From positions 1-6,305 of the forward strand of contig CAYNNP010000317.1 of NCBI GenBank assembly GCA_964398215.1: DNA of 6,305 nt, written 5' to 3'. Made by a program: the position numbers and the translations under genes. Source of the DNA: CAYNNP01 sp964398215 (lineage in GTDB: Bacteria; Planctomycetota; Planctomycetia; Pirellulales; Pirellulaceae). Shown here in pieces: positions 6,178 to 6,305 of this stretch (its first letter is position 1; the number at the start of each line of letters is the position of its first letter). The notes under the pieces are model-generated. The model saw only the letters and a list, made by a program, of their open reading frames with translations. It was not told the origin of the DNA and did not search any database.

Positions 6178-6305
6178 CGTCGATGAAGTAATCTGAGTTC
6201 CAATGGCCTGGGTATTTACCGAAAACAATTGTCGCAACTTGGCCCGCGGGTTCTGTTACTTGTCGAACCTTCAAGGTTAATGTCTCAAGGGCACCTGGGC
6301 TGAAC
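6170..6305 (-). CDS. Partial convergent gene, C-terminal end only, unknown function
   Basis: The minus strand is open for 44 codons from the window edge to a TAG at 6172-6170, while its other two frames stop early. The translation looks like real protein: alternating hydrophobic and polar residues (LTLKVRQVTEPAGQVATIVF) followed by an aromatic-rich end finishing in DYFIDVH, a pattern suggestive of a beta-rich C-terminus. No start codon is needed within the window because the gene would begin beyond position 6305. Its stop would lie 20 bases from the stop of the fusion gene, a normal convergent arrangement. I do not recognise the family. The short length leaves a real chance that the frame is fortuitous. 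Confidence 0.5.
   Translation of the reverse strand, partial: FSPGALETLTLKVRQVTEPAGQVATIVFGKYPGHWNSDYFIDVH

Noticed and set aside
5974..6237. 87-codon minus-strand frame over the end of the fusion gene
   Set aside because: It covers coding sequence of the fusion gene, and its low-complexity translation is less protein-like than the other minus-strand frame ending at 6170.

Overview
The window looks like chromosomal DNA from a planctomycete, most likely a Pirellulaceae member (Rhodopirellula-like). This is an inference from style, not from a marker gene. The clues are moderate GC, mostly weak ribosome binding sites, a POT transporter enlarged by insertions, an AAA+ ATPase carrying a small C-terminal CxxC...CxxC zinc ribbon of a kind common in planctomycetes, and an intergenic gap filled with palindromic repeats. 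No rRNA, tRNA, CRISPR array or insertion sequence is visible.

Layout: (1) 109-2283 (+) encodes a proton-coupled oligopeptide transporter (POT/PTR2 family). It has all signature motifs, two extra predicted membrane segments and a ~130-residue polar insertion. A 10-bp stem-loop follows it. (2) 2284-2702 holds no convincing gene. It carries a stem-loop, a long imperfect inverted repeat with a 7-bp internal duplication, an imperfect tandem repeat and a short perfect GGCGCC hairpin. A 38-codon reading frame with a near-perfect Shine-Dalgarno lies across the inverted repeat. (3) 2703-4343 (+) encodes a CbbX/SpoVK-type AAA+ ATPase with a probable TerB-like helical N-terminal domain and a C-terminal zinc ribbon. 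(4) 4434-6149 (+) encodes a two-domain enzyme: a sugar N-formyltransferase-like domain joined to a NodB/CE4 polysaccharide deacetylase domain. (5) 6170 to the window end (-) is an open frame of at least 44 codons that reads like the C-terminus of a convergent gene.

The genes do not form an obvious single pathway. The transporter is separated from the rest by the repeat island. The ATPase and the fusion enzyme are on the same strand 90 bp apart and could be cotranscribed, but nothing in their sequences links their functions. The most interesting item is the formyltransferase-deacetylase fusion. It joins the two chemistries that the ArnA/ArnD system uses at separate steps (temporary N-formylation of an amino sugar, then deformylation), suggesting a protected-sugar route in surface glycan assembly.
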